Translations under genes and position numbers: made by a program
Notes under the pieces: generated by a model
Seen by the model: only the letters and a program-made list of their open reading frames with translations
The model's database searches: none
Told to the model about the DNA's origin: nothing
Source of the DNA: Eubacteriaceae bacterium
Lineage (GTDB): Bacteria; Bacillota; Clostridia; Eubacteriales; Alkalibacteraceae
Length of the DNA stretch: 36,990 nt
Assembly: GCA_003446375.1 (NCBI GenBank)
Contig: DMAW01000031.1
Coordinates: 1 to 36,990, forward strand
Reading direction: 5' to 3'
Shown here: positions 8,396 through 16,473 of the stretch, piece by piece
How positions within the stretch are numbered: position 1 is the stretch's first letter
Layout: every line of letters begins with the position of its first letter

Positions 8396-9568
8396 TCACT
8401 TTTTGTTTCTTGTAAGAACATCAAATACAACCGCAATTATAAGTATCGCGCCTCTAATCATATACTGATAGGATATTCCAACTCCCATCAGGTTCATTCC
8501 ACTTGTCAGCGACGACATTACCAGAGCTCCTATTATAGAACCTGTAACTTTGCCCACCCCACCGGCTGCTGACACTCCACCGACATAAGCTGCCGCTATG
8601 GCATCAAGCTCAAATAAGGTGCCCGCCGTAGTCGTAGCCGATTGCAGCCTAGATGTATATAGTATCCCAGACAGTGCCGCAAGCATGCTCATGGAAGCAA
8701 ATACGAAATAAGTGATCTTCTTGACGTCAATGCCGCTAAGCGCGGCGGCTTCCGGATTGCCTCCCACTGCATATATATGCCTTCCCAACACGGTATTTTT
8801 AGTCATAAAGTGATATATGCCCGTGACTATCAACATTACTACCACAGTCCACGACAATCCATTGTAACTTGCCAATGTCCACGTAATATAGCCAATCAAG
8901 GCCGAAACGAATAAAATCTTTGCGTAAAATATCGATACGGGTATGACTTCAAATTCATAATGCTGTTTTTTTCTCCTAGCTTTAATTTCGCTGTAGATAT
9001 AAAGCATCACACCTAAAAGACCTATAAGCAGCGTAACTACGTGAAGTCCGTCAACCAAGTTAAAATCAGGTATGAACCCATTGCCTATGGCATTAAAACC
9101 GGGGTTTGGAACGATTATCGTACCCGTTTTAGATGTAGCTTGCAGCAGCGCTCCTCTAAATATCATCATTCCTGCCAAAGATACTACAAATGCAGGTATG
9201 CCAAGTCGCGCGACCAGTATACCATTGAACAATCCCACTGCTGCTCCCATCAACATTATCACAGGGATTACCGCAATTACAGGAAGCTTGTAGCTTGTAA
9301 GAAGTATCGCCGCAACCGCTCCCAAAAACCCGGCTAAAAATCCTACTGAAAGGTCTATGTGCCGAATTACGATGACCAGCGTCATCCCAACTGCTAAAAC
9401 TGCAATATAGCCTGTAGAGTTTATCAAGTTGCTTATGTTTCTCGGAGACATGAACACTCCTTCTGTCAAGAAGGAAAAAACCAGCATTATTATGAATAAT
9501 GCTATAAACATTCCATAGTCTCTTATATTTTTTTTAAGCAGCTTGCTCAATTCACTAAAAAAGCTCAT
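8396..9568 (-). CDS. mmsB: Sugar ABC transporter permease (MmsB/GguB type)
   Basis: The 390-residue, roughly ten-helix membrane protein belongs to the BPD_transp_2 (ribose/xylose) class. Typical motifs are GMTLVIVIRHIDLSVGFLAG, FNGILVARLGIPAFVVSLAG, and GRHIYAVGGNPEAAALSGI near the ATPase-coupling loop. The length and the central insertion, with a basic stretch between helices, match the multiple-monosaccharide GguB/XylH group rather than RbsC. The ATG at 9568 was chosen because GGAGG lies six bases upstream; the ATG at 9574 directly abuts that site. It is the third gene of the operon. Confidence 0.9.
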   Translation of the reverse strand: MSFFSELSKLLKKNIRDYGMFIALFIIMLVFSFLTEGVFMSPRNISNLINSTGYIAVLAVGMTLVIVIRHIDLSVGFLAGFLGAVAAILLTSYKLPVIAVIPVIMLMGAAVGLFNGILVARLGIPAFVVSLAGMMIFRGALLQATSKTGTIIVPNPGFNAIGNGFIPDFNLVDGLHVVTLLIGLLGVMLYIYSEIKARRKKQHYEFEVIPVSIFYAKILFVSALIGYITWTLASYNGLSWTVVVMLIVTGIYHFMTKNTVLGRHIYAVGGNPEAAALSGIDVKKITYFVFASMSMLAALSGILYTSRLQSATTTAGTLFELDAIAAAYVGGVSAAGGVGKVTGSIIGALVMSSLTSGMNLMGVGISYQYMIRGAILIIAVVFDVLTRNKK

Positions 9569-9592
9569 ATGCATCCTCCTATCTTCAGGTCT

Positions 9593-11131
9593 TCACACTG
9601 TGGCCATTGCCATTATTTCGTCTTGACTGGCCTTTTCAACAGGAAGTTCTCCTGTGATCCTGCCTTCTGCCATCACATATATCCTATCGCTCATTCCCAG
9701 TATTTCCGGAAGCTCTGAAGAGATCATTACTATGCTCATGCCCTCTTCAACCAGCTTGTTTATTATTGTGTATATCTCAAACTTAGCCCCTACATCTATT
9801 CCTCTTGTAGGTTCGTCCAGTATTAATATTTTCGGTTGCGTAAAAAGCCATTTCCCAAGAGATACCTTCTGTTGATTTCCCCCGCTTAAGTTGCCGACCA
9901 ACTGCTCGATGCTGGGTGTTTTTATAGTCAAGGAATCTTTATATCTAGTAGCGACGTTTATTTCCTCATTGTCATTTATTACTCCTTTGTCTGCAAGTGT
10001 CCTTAAATTAGCGAGAGATATATTTTTTTTAACATCTTGTATAAGTATCAGCCCTTCTCCTTTTCTGTCTTCCGTAACATATGCTATCCCTGCTTTTATG
10101 GCATCGCTTGGGTGATGGAACCTTTTATGATCCCCTCCAATAAAAATGCTTCCTTCAATCTTGTATTCTCTAGGATTTCCAAATATGCTGTAGGCAAGCT
10201 CTGTTCTGCCTGCTCCCATAAGGCCTGCCACGCCTACGACCTCGCCTCTTCTGGCATATATGTTTATGTCCTTTAATATATCCTTGCCCGATACATAATC
10301 GTAAGCAGACCAGTCTTTGACCTCTAGGACTTTATCTCCAAATTCTTTTTTGTTCCTTTTAGGGAAAATATCATCTATAGCCCTTCCTACCATGTTTTTA
10401 ATCAATACTCTTTCAGAAACCTCTCCCTTGCTCGCATCTAAAGAGCATATGGTCTTTCCGTCTCTAAGTACTGTTACTGTATCCGCAATTTCGATAACCT
10501 CTTTGAGTTTGTGGGATATCATTATAGATGTTATGCCTTCACCTTTAAGCTCTTTTAACAGCATCAGAAGATTTTTGGAATCATCATCATTTAAAGCCGC
10601 AGTGGGCTCGTCCAGTATCAAAAGCTTTACGTCCTTGCTGAAAGCCTTTGCTATTTCTACCAACTGCCTTTTCCCTACGCCTAAATCTTTCACTTTAGTT
10701 TCCGGAGTGATCTTAAGCCTTACCTTCTTGAGCATTTTTGAGGAATTCACCACCGTCTCGTTCCAATCGATCACATTTCTCTTTTTAATCTCATGTCCAA
10801 GATATATATTTTCATACACCGTCATCTCAGGAACCAATGCAAGCTCTTGATAAATTATCGCTATACCCGCTCTTTCACTATCTTGAATTCCTTGGTATTT
10901 TTGAACTTCTCCGTTTAGAACGATTTCGCCGCTATAATCCCCAAAGGGATAAACTCCGGAGAGCACCTTCATCAGAGTAGATTTGCCTGCACCGTTTTCC
11001 CCAACTAAGCAGTGTATCTCACCTCTCTTAACACTGAAATTTACTTCATCCAATGCTTTTACTCCCGGGAATTCTTTTGTGATGTTTTTCATTTCAAGTA
11101 TATGCTCATTATTTTCCGATAACCCATCCAT
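9593..11131 (-). CDS. mmsA: Sugar ABC transporter, duplicated ATP-binding protein (MmsA/GguA type)
   Basis: The 512-residue protein has two ABC domains. The first (about 10-250) has Walker A VGENGAGKS and Walker B LLILDEPTAAL, with a degenerate signature LGVGKRQ. The second (about 265-505) has the altered Walker A GLMGAGRTE typical of this class, signature LSGGNQQK and Walker B ILILDEPTRGID. Asymmetric duplicated ATPases of this kind power ribose-, xylose- and arabinose-type importers. It follows the binding protein after an 80-base gap that holds a perfect stem-loop, and precedes the permease. Confidence 0.95.
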   Translation of the reverse strand: MDGLSENNEHILEMKNITKEFPGVKALDEVNFSVKRGEIHCLVGENGAGKSTLMKVLSGVYPFGDYSGEIVLNGEVQKYQGIQDSERAGIAIIYQELALVPEMTVYENIYLGHEIKKRNVIDWNETVVNSSKMLKKVRLKITPETKVKDLGVGKRQLVEIAKAFSKDVKLLILDEPTAALNDDDSKNLLMLLKELKGEGITSIMISHKLKEVIEIADTVTVLRDGKTICSLDASKGEVSERVLIKNMVGRAIDDIFPKRNKKEFGDKVLEVKDWSAYDYVSGKDILKDINIYARRGEVVGVAGLMGAGRTELAYSIFGNPREYKIEGSIFIGGDHKRFHHPSDAIKAGIAYVTEDRKGEGLILIQDVKKNISLANLRTLADKGVINDNEEINVATRYKDSLTIKTPSIEQLVGNLSGGNQQKVSLGKWLFTQPKILILDEPTRGIDVGAKFEIYTIINKLVEEGMSIVMISSELPEILGMSDRIYVMAEGRITGELPVEKASQDEIMAMATV

Positions 11132-11170
11132 GTTGTCGACTCACCTCTATTCCGTGGTATATTTATAGAA

Positions 11171-11201
11171 GAATAGTGAAAGCCTGAGACTTTCACTATT
11201 C
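11171..11201 (-). other. Intercistronic stem-loop between binding protein and ATPase
   Basis: The perfect 12-base inverted repeat GAATAGTGAAAG (11171-11182) and CTTTCACTATTC (11190-11201) has a seven-base loop. It lies between the stop of the sugar-binding protein and the start of the ATPase, and is followed in the transcript by TTCTATAAAT, a weak T-rich tail. A partial terminator or mRNA-stabilising 3' structure here would give more binding protein than membrane components, a common layout in ABC operons. Confidence 0.6.
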
Positions 11202-11211
11202 CTTATTTATC

Positions 11212-12351
11212 TTATTCCAATCCGGTAAATTCGCTAGCTTCGTAATATCCGGAATCAATCAATGCGGATTTTACGCTGTCTTGATCCACGACTATTACCT
11301 CAGTCTGCTTAGCCGGCACATCTGTCACATTGTTGTTGTAAGAACCGGTAGTTTGCGGCGTATTTCCTTCTAATACGGCTATGGCCATGTCGATAGAATC
11401 TTTAACGAGAGTCCTGACATCCTTAAATACAGTCATCGATTGCTTTCCATCTATTATATATTGTACTGAAGCCTTTTCTGCATCCTGTCCGGTCACCACA
11501 TAGCTTGAAACGTCGCTGTCAGATGCAAAAACATCTGCTATGGATCTTGCTGTACCGTCATTAGGAGCCAAAATATAAACGTCGCCCTTGTCAGCTGCAC
11601 CTGCTGCTGTCAAATGTGATTCGGCTTTGTTTTTAGCTTCGTTGAAATCCCAGTTAGTAGTAACTTGGCTTATTATCCTTCCCATTTCGTCTCTGCTAAG
11701 CTCAGCTTTATCCTGAAGAGCTACTGCCTCTGATGAATTCTTTATTACGAATGTTCCATCAGCTATTTTCGGCTGCAAAACGCTCCATGCTCCTTCAAAG
11801 AATAAAAACGCATTGTTGTCAGAGGCGGCCCCGGCATATAGATAAAGCGGGTTTCCTTCTCCTTCAGCACTGTCTACCAAATATTGCCCTTGAGCTGCTC
11901 CAACCGCTATGGAGTCGAATGTTACGTAGTAATCTACAGCATCTGTTCCTGTTATGAGCCTGTCGTAAGATATGACAGTTACACCTTCAGCAGCCGCTGC
12001 TTCTGCTGCTGCCGCCGCTGCATCTCCATCATGGGGACAGATGATCAGAACGTCTATTCCTTTAGTAAGCAACGATTCAACATTTGCCTTCTCACTTGCT
12101 GAAGATCCTTGGCTAAACAAAATCTCTACTGAGTAATCTGTATCAGCCAGCGCTTCGTTAAACCTTGTTTCGTCCTGAACCCATCTTGGTTCATCTTTAG
12201 TAGGCAAAACTATGCCTATGCTCGTAGAGCCATCTCCACCGTTGCCTCCATTGCCGTCATCGTCAGTCCCGTCTGTACCGCACCCTGTCACAGTAGCCAA
12301 AAGAAGCATCAACACAGTTGCAAAAACGATTAACTTACGATACTTTTTCAT
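11212..12351 (-). CDS. chvE: Sugar-binding lipoprotein (ChvE type)
   Basis: The 379-residue protein starts at the ATG at 12351, which is preceded by AAGGGG; a longer frame to 12414 overlaps the operator region. The lipoprotein signal is MKKYRKLIVFATVLMLLLAT followed by VTGC. A Gly/Asp-rich linker (TDDDGNGGNGGDG) leads to a periplasmic-binding-protein type 1 fold beginning IGIVLPTKDEPRWVQDETRF, as in ChvE/XylF proteins. It has DVLIICPHDGDAAAAAAEAA, VISYDRL and VTGQDAEKASVQYII. Ligands of relatives include xylose, glucose, galactose and arabinose; which applies here is not determined. It is first in the operon. Confidence 0.92.
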   Translation of the reverse strand: MKKYRKLIVFATVLMLLLATVTGCGTDGTDDDGNGGNGGDGSTSIGIVLPTKDEPRWVQDETRFNEALADTDYSVEILFSQGSSASEKANVESLLTKGIDVLIICPHDGDAAAAAAEAAAAEGVTVISYDRLITGTDAVDYYVTFDSIAVGAAQGQYLVDSAEGEGNPLYLYAGAASDNNAFLFFEGAWSVLQPKIADGTFVIKNSSEAVALQDKAELSRDEMGRIISQVTTNWDFNEAKNKAESHLTAAGAADKGDVYILAPNDGTARSIADVFASDSDVSSYVVTGQDAEKASVQYIIDGKQSMTVFKDVRTLVKDSIDMAIAVLEGNTPQTTGSYNNNVTDVPAKQTEVIVVDQDSVKSALIDSGYYEASEFTGLE

Positions 12352-12389
12352 TATTTTTCCCCTTTCCAAGAAAAAAAATTGTTGAGAAT

Positions 12390-12409
12390 TTGTGTAAACG
12401 TTCTCACAA
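12390..12409. promoter_or_regulatory. cre/LacI-family operator upstream of the sugar ABC operon
   Basis: TGTAAACGTTCTCA at 12393-12406 matches the Gram-positive cre consensus TGWAANCGNTNWCA at every position. It lies inside a 20-base imperfect palindrome TTGTG-taAACGTTct-CACAA (12390-12409) centred on AACGTT. A further TGAGAA half-site lies at 12383-12388. The site starts just downstream of the -10 element, so CcpA or a dedicated LacI-family repressor bound here would block initiation or early elongation. Confidence 0.75.
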
Positions 12410-12413
12410 GACA

Positions 12414-12442
12414 ATTATATTCCTCGGTTTTAGCATTGTCAA
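12414..12442 (-). promoter_or_regulatory. Sigma-A promoter of the sugar ABC operon
   Basis: On the minus strand there is a consensus promoter: TTGACA (12442-12437), a 17-base spacer, then TATAAT (12419-12414). The predicted start point is near 12407, within the cre-like palindrome, which explains tight carbon control of a promoter that would otherwise be very strong. Confidence 0.85.
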
Positions 12443-12497
12443 TAGGCTTTGAATTAATGCATATTTATTCTAATTATATGGATAAAAACAAGTGATA

Positions 12498-12526
12498 TTG
12501 CATTTTCATCAACTATTTGGTATAGT
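12498..12526 (+). promoter_or_regulatory. Promoter of the cysteine desulfurase/TtcA-like operon
   Basis: TTGCAT (12498-12503), a 17-base spacer and TATAGT (12521-12526) lie about 37 bases before the first gene. The gap is shared with the divergent sugar operon promoter. Confidence 0.65.
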
Positions 12527-12562
12527 GAAACAGCAAATAGAGGATTTTATGAGGTGAACATA

Positions 12563-13681
12563 TTGATATACTTGGATTATGCGGCTACTACTCCTGTAGA
12601 TGCAGGCGTGCTGGAAACATTCAATGAAAGCACAATTAAATATTTTGCTAACCCTAACACGTCTCACCAACTGGGAAATGAAGCTTTTGCAAGGATACGC
12701 CTTGCAGAAGAAAGGATACTAAGCCTTCTTGGTCTATCCGACCGCGAGATAGTTTTTACAAGTGGAGCAAGTGAAGCCAACAATTTGGCAATCACCGGCT
12801 ATGCACAACAAAATATCCATGGCGGCAGACATATCATAACAACATTTTTAGAACACTCCTCAGTAACGGGTCCATTTATGTCCCTTAAGGACAAGGGATA
12901 TGATTTAGAATTTGTGGATATCGACAAAAACGGAAGAGTTGATCCGGATTCACTTCGCTCTCTCCTTAGGCAAGATACTTCATTTGTTTCTATCTGCCTT
13001 GTAGACAGCGAAACAGGGATAATTCAGGATATAGATGCTATTGCCCGGGAAATAAAAAAATACCCAAACTGCATCTTCCACGTAGATGCCACTCAGGCAA
13101 TAGGAAAAATTGACATTGACTTAAAAAAAGCTGACCTTATAACATTTTCAGCCCATAAGTTTTACGGAATAAATGGCTGCGGAGCTCTTATTAAAACAAA
13201 TGACATATCTTTGGAACCTCAAATAAAAGGCGGCCTTAGCCTTACTCCGTACAGAAGCGGAACACCATCTGTTTCTCTGATAACATCCATGGAAAGAGCG
13301 CTTATTGCATCAATTGAGAAACTCGAAAGCCGTAAAAAGATAATTAAAGCATTAAACAACGACCTTAAAGAGTTTTTTCAACAGATTAGCTCTGTTAAGA
13401 TTAATTCTACTTCTTATTCAATTTCAAATATATTAAACGTAAGCATAGACGGAATAAAGGGAGAAGATGTGGCACAGCACTTAAGCGACAAAGGAATCTA
13501 CCTTTCGGCAAAATCCGCATGTTCTGCTCCAAATACCCCGTCCCGTTCAGTCTATGCCATTACCAGGGATAAGAAAAGAGCCCTTTCTTCATTCAGGATA
13601 AGCCTAAGCCATCTGACCACATCAAAAGAGCTTGAAGTATTTAAAAATGAATTCATAAACTGCATCGACAGTTTGATATAA
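12563..13681 (+). CDS. Cysteine desulfurase (NifS/IscS-like, class V aminotransferase)
   Basis: The 372-residue protein is read from TTG at 12563, which has GAGGTGA five bases upstream and gives the canonical N-terminus MIYLDYAATTPVD. A GTG at 12554 is the alternative. The PLP lysine is Lys199 in SAHKFYG, with HVDATQA just before it. The active-site cysteine is Cys320 in SAKSACSAPNTPS, in a short loop like NifS-type enzymes. It would move sulfur from cysteine as a persulfide. The next gene, a TtcA-like PP-loop protein, starts 10 bases downstream, which suggests the sulfur is used for tRNA thiolation rather than general cluster assembly. Confidence 0.9.
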   Translation: MIYLDYAATTPVDAGVLETFNESTIKYFANPNTSHQLGNEAFARIRLAEERILSLLGLSDREIVFTSGASEANNLAITGYAQQNIHGGRHIITTFLEHSSVTGPFMSLKDKGYDLEFVDIDKNGRVDPDSLRSLLRQDTSFVSICLVDSETGIIQDIDAIAREIKKYPNCIFHVDATQAIGKIDIDLKKADLITFSAHKFYGINGCGALIKTNDISLEPQIKGGLSLTPYRSGTPSVSLITSMERALIASIEKLESRKKIIKALNNDLKEFFQQISSVKINSTSYSISNILNVSIDGIKGEDVAQHLSDKGIYLSAKSACSAPNTPSRSVYAITRDKKRALSSFRISLSHLTTSKELEVFKNEFINCIDSLI

Positions 13682-13691
13682 AGAGGTAAAC

Positions 13692-14525
13692 ATGGAAAAA
13701 TATCAATTGGTAGAAAGAAGCATAATAAAAAAATACAGAAAAGAAATATGGAATAGATTCGTCAAGTCTGTAATAAGATACGAACTGATTTCAGAAGGAG
13801 ACAAAATAGCCGTATGCATATCCGGTGGCAAGGATTCGATGCTAATGGCCAAAGCCATGCAGCTTTTACAGAAACACGGAAAATTCAGCTTCGAACTTGT
13901 ATTTCTAGTTATGGATCCAGGCTACAACAAAAGAAATCATCAAGTCATCGAAAACAACGCAAATCTTCTTAACATCCCTATCACGATTTTTGAATCCAGC
14001 ATTTACGATATAGTAGCAGGAACCGAGCAGTCCCCTTGCTATTTATGCGCCAAAATGAGAAGAGGAGCGCTATATTCCAAGGCACAGGAACTTGGCTGCA
14101 ACAAAATCGCTTTGGGTCATCACTTTGACGATGTCATTGAGACTACTCTCATGAGCATGCTCTACAGCGCAGAGATAAAAACAATGATGCCTAAACTTAA
14201 AAGCAGCAACTTTGAAGGCATGGAGCTTATCAGACCCATGTACATGGTACGTGAAGAGGATATCCTTGCATGGAAAAGGTACAATGAACTTGAATTTATA
14301 AGGTGTGCCTGTAGGTTGACAGAAAAATGCGTCCTCGGTGATGACGGCATCGGCTCCAAGCGCCAAGAGATGAAAGCCCTTATCAAAAAGCTGAAAAGGG
14401 ATACGCCGGGCGTGGACATGAATATCTTTACAAGCATCCACAACGTGAATCTTGATACTGTAATTGAATATAGAAAAAACGGAGAGCGCCACAGCTTTTT
14501 AGAAAATTATAAAGAGGAGGAATAA
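13692..14525 (+). CDS. TtcA-like PP-loop ATPase, probable tRNA thiolation enzyme
   Basis: The 277-residue protein has the PP-loop ISGGKDS (43-49) of adenine nucleotide alpha-hydrolases. It also has paired cysteines Cys116/Cys119 in SPCYLCAKMRRGALY and ALGHHFDDVIETTLMSM, which are hallmarks of the TtcA/TtuA group that binds an iron-sulfur cluster and 2-thiolates tRNA. Three more cysteines (Cys205, Cys207, Cys213) follow. TtcA itself modifies cytidine 32; TtuA modifies position 54, and this protein could act on either. It sits directly behind a cysteine desulfurase, a likely sulfur donor. Confidence 0.8.
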   Translation: MEKYQLVERSIIKKYRKEIWNRFVKSVIRYELISEGDKIAVCISGGKDSMLMAKAMQLLQKHGKFSFELVFLVMDPGYNKRNHQVIENNANLLNIPITIFESSIYDIVAGTEQSPCYLCAKMRRGALYSKAQELGCNKIALGHHFDDVIETTLMSMLYSAEIKTMMPKLKSSNFEGMELIRPMYMVREEDILAWKRYNELEFIRCACRLTEKCVLGDDGIGSKRQEMKALIKKLKRDTPGVDMNIFTSIHNVNLDTVIEYRKNGERHSFLENYKEEE

Positions 14526-14528
14526 CGT

Positions 14529-14894
14529 ATGAAGTTTTTATGGACGACGATTAAAGTGAAAGATCTTGAAAAATCCATCGAATTTTACTCAGATGTAGTG
14601 GGGCTGAAAGTAAACAGGAGATTTAAAGCAGGGCCTAATAGAGAAATTGCTTTCTTGGGCGATGGCGGAACAGAAGTGGAACTTATCTTTGACGGCGATA
14701 GAGAAAGCGCGCCTTCGTATACCAAAGATATCTCCATGGGGTTTTTAGTTGATGACATTGACGCAAAGATTGATGAATTAAAGTCTAAAAATATCGATAT
14801 CCAAAGCGGACCTTTTAATCCGAATCCTAATATCAAATTTTTTTATATTGCCGATCCTGACGGCGTGATGGTTCAGTTTGCACAAAACTTGTAA
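14529..14894 (+). CDS. VOC (glyoxalase/bleomycin-resistance) superfamily protein
   Basis: The 121-residue protein has two beta-alpha-beta-beta-beta repeats. The first begins LWTTIKVKDLEKSIEFYSDVVGL and the second ISMGFLVDDIDAKIDELKSKNI, ending FFYIADPDGVMVQFAQNL, as in lactoylglutathione lyase-like proteins. Candidate metal ligands include Glu residues in VELIF and the C-terminal region; the first-repeat His of glyoxalase I is absent, so a true GloA activity is doubtful. It follows the TtcA-like gene by three bases with GAGGAGG upstream and ends the operon before a strong terminator. Confidence 0.8.
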   Translation: MKFLWTTIKVKDLEKSIEFYSDVVGLKVNRRFKAGPNREIAFLGDGGTEVELIFDGDRESAPSYTKDISMGFLVDDIDAKIDELKSKNIDIQSGPFNPNPNIKFFYIADPDGVMVQFAQNL

Positions 14895-14928
14895 AAAAAC
14901 CCGCCTTTTAAATTGAGGCGGGTTTTTT
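14893..14928. terminator. Bidirectional intrinsic terminator
   Basis: The hairpin CCCGCCT (14900-14906) and AGGCGGG (14916-14922) is flanked by seven A on the left and six T on the right, so it can end transcription in both directions. It serves the desulfurase operon on the plus strand and the Hsp20 gene on the minus strand, whose stop codon overlaps the tract. Confidence 0.92.
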
Positions 14929-15373
14929 ACTCGATGTCAATTTTTTTCTCTTCTTTGCCCTGTTCTTTTTTTGCAACATTTATCTTTAGCACGCCTTCTT
15001 CTAGCTTGGCTTTGATGTCATCACCACTTGCATCGGCGAGATAAAGATTTCTGCACATGGAAGTTATCCGTCTTTCCTTGTGGATGTAATTTTTCTTCTC
15101 TTCGTCAATCTTCTCTTCCTTTTTGACTGAAATCCCCAGCCTTCCATGGTCAAAAGACAAATTGATTTCTTCTTTTTTTACTCCCGGAAGATCTGCCTCA
15201 ATTATGTATTCATTGTCGTTTTCCTGTACGTCTACTTTAAATGTATCTCGTGCCAAGTTCCTTGCAGGCAATAAATTGTCGCTAAAAAAGTCGTCAAGCA
15301 TGTTGTAGACGTCTCCAAATCCGGTGTCGAATAATCCGGTGTCTTTTCTGTTGAATGGTACCAAGCCTGCCAT
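14927..15373 (-). CDS. Hsp20/alpha-crystallin small heat shock protein
   Basis: The 148-residue protein (start ATG at 15373, AAGGAG nine bases upstream) has an N-terminal arm with FNRKDTGLFDTGFGDVYNML. The alpha-crystallin domain (about 40-135) contains FKVDVQENDNEYIIEADLPG and the C-terminal strand EGVLKINVAKKE. It lacks the usual I-x-I tail motif in clear form and ends EKKIDIE. It would act as an ATP-independent holdase for unfolding proteins. The CIRCE element between 15401 and 15427 indicates control by HrcA. Confidence 0.93.
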   Translation of the reverse strand: MAGLVPFNRKDTGLFDTGFGDVYNMLDDFFSDNLLPARNLARDTFKVDVQENDNEYIIEADLPGVKKEEINLSFDHGRLGISVKKEEKIDEEKKNYIHKERRITSMCRNLYLADASGDDIKAKLEEGVLKINVAKKEQGKEEKKIDIE

Positions 15374-15400
15374 GATCAACAACTCCTTTTTATTTATTTT

Positions 15401-15427
15401 TTAGCACTCGTACCACTAGAGTGCCAA
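15401..15427 (-). promoter_or_regulatory. CIRCE element (HrcA operator) upstream of hsp20
   Basis: TTAGCACTC (15401-15409), nine bases, then GAGTGCCAA (15419-15427) matches the CIRCE consensus TTAGCACTC-N9-GAGTGCTAA with one mismatch. It lies about 28 bases before the start codon of the small heat shock gene, in the untranslated leader. HrcA normally represses groESL and dnaK operons through this site. Confidence 0.93.
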
Positions 15428-15470
15428 GCTCCTATTTTTTATATATCCACTTCGCTTATTTTTAAACACT

Positions 15471-15908
15471 TCATAACATTTTTTTGTGTAATTCATCTCC
15501 CGTTTTAACGATGCCTCCTTTTAAAACTTTTGCAAAAGCGGCTTTCTTCCATAGGCCACAGTTTCCCTCTCTCTTAAAAACAGGACACTCAGTATAGCAT
15601 TTTTTCCCTACAAAAGTGACTTTAATCTCCGCACATCCAACCTTTATCTCATCGCCAGCCCGTAGGCTTGAAACATCAAAATCTTCTACTGATATGTTTT
15701 CGGAAAAACGCATAAGACAAAATCCATCTGATTTGTCGCTGTTATCCAATCTTGCTTTTGACTCCATTATAGCTATCTGTCTTTTTTCATCTTCTCCTAA
15801 AAAAACATCTCCTTTTATCCCTCTGCCTTTAATCAATACGACCTCCTCAACCTGAAAAGGCTTTTCTCCCTTTTTGAGCTTGATTTGCAATTTATTCACT
15901 TTTCCCAT
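15471..15908 (-). CDS. MOSC domain protein
   Basis: The 145-residue protein starts at the ATG at 15908, with AAGGGAG six bases upstream. It is a stand-alone MOSC domain (VNKLQIKLKKGEKPFQVEEV, then GRGIKGDVFLGEDEKRQIAIM, and SLRAGDEIKVGCAEIKVTFVG). A conserved Cys segment CYTECPVFKREGNCG is the likely persulfide or cofactor site. MOSC proteins handle sulfur for molybdenum cofactor enzymes or related chemistry. Its partner is not visible nearby, though the ORP-like cluster 1.5 kb to the right belongs to a family known to bind molybdenum-copper-sulfur clusters. Confidence 0.85.
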   Translation of the reverse strand: MGKVNKLQIKLKKGEKPFQVEEVVLIKGRGIKGDVFLGEDEKRQIAIMESKARLDNSDKSDGFCLMRFSENISVEDFDVSSLRAGDEIKVGCAEIKVTFVGKKCYTECPVFKREGNCGLWKKAAFAKVLKGGIVKTGDELHKKML

Positions 15909-15993
15909 TTTATTCTCCCTTCTGCCACATTGGTGACACAAAGATGTTTTATACTCATCTCATAGAAACAATATAACACAGGAGGTAATAAAA

Positions 15994-16422
15994 ATGAAAA
16001 TCAGCAAAACAAAAAAATTCATATTGGCAGGAGCAATATTAGCAGTGGTTGGAGGCTCGGGAGCAGCATATGCAGCTACAGCCGCTTCTCCGGCAGAGAT
16101 ACTTTCGGATCTAACCGGTAAATCTACAGAGACTCTTTATGAGCAAAGAGACGAAGGAACAACATTTGGAGCTTTGGCAATCGAAGAAGGGGTCCAGGAA
16201 CAGTTTAAGGAAAGAATGCTTGAAAACAAAAAAGAAATCCTTCAAGAAAGAGTAGAAGAAGAAAGGCTTACACAAGAAGAAGCAGATGCCATCTATGAGC
16301 GAATGGAGCAAAATCAAGAAAATTGCGACGGAACAGCACAAGGGGCTTGTGTCGGTGAAGCTCGAGGATTAGGATTTGGACGTGGAAGTAGAGGCGGCAA
16401 TGGTTTTGGCGCCAACAGATAA
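15994..16422 (+). CDS. Small secreted protein, DUF2680/YckD-like
   Basis: The 142-residue protein has a cleavable signal peptide (MKISKTKKFILAGAILAVVG, cleavage likely after AAYA). The mature region carries AAEIL-like helices: SPAEILSDLTGKSTETLYEQ, GTTFGALAIEEGVQEQF, and a charged helix ERVEEERLTQEEADAIYERM. This is the DUF2680 pattern, of unknown function. It ends in a Gly/Arg-rich tail (GLGFGRGSRGGNGFGANR) after a CDGTAQGAC pair of cysteines. The start follows AGGAGGT by eight bases. It stands alone and ends at a strong terminator. Confidence 0.75.
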   Translation: MKISKTKKFILAGAILAVVGGSGAAYAATAASPAEILSDLTGKSTETLYEQRDEGTTFGALAIEEGVQEQFKERMLENKKEILQERVEEERLTQEEADAIYERMEQNQENCDGTAQGACVGEARGLGFGRGSRGGNGFGANR

Positions 16423-16428
16423 TTTATT

Positions 16429-16463
16429 AAAAAACAGCGAAAAATCAATTTCGCTGTTTTTTT
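16429..16463. terminator. Bidirectional intrinsic terminator
   Basis: AAAAACAGCGAAA and TTTCGCTGTTTTT form a hairpin with a six-base loop, ending in seven T on the plus strand and with an A-tract on the other side. It terminates the small secreted protein gene and, on the minus strand, the peroxiredoxin gene. Confidence 0.9.
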
Positions 16464-16473
16464 GCCATTGCGT

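Noticed and set aside
10317..10850. Open frame of 177 codons on the plus strand inside the sugar ABC ATPase gene
   Set aside because: It is antisense to a well-conserved ATPase, has no ribosome site, and its composition mirrors the complementary codons.
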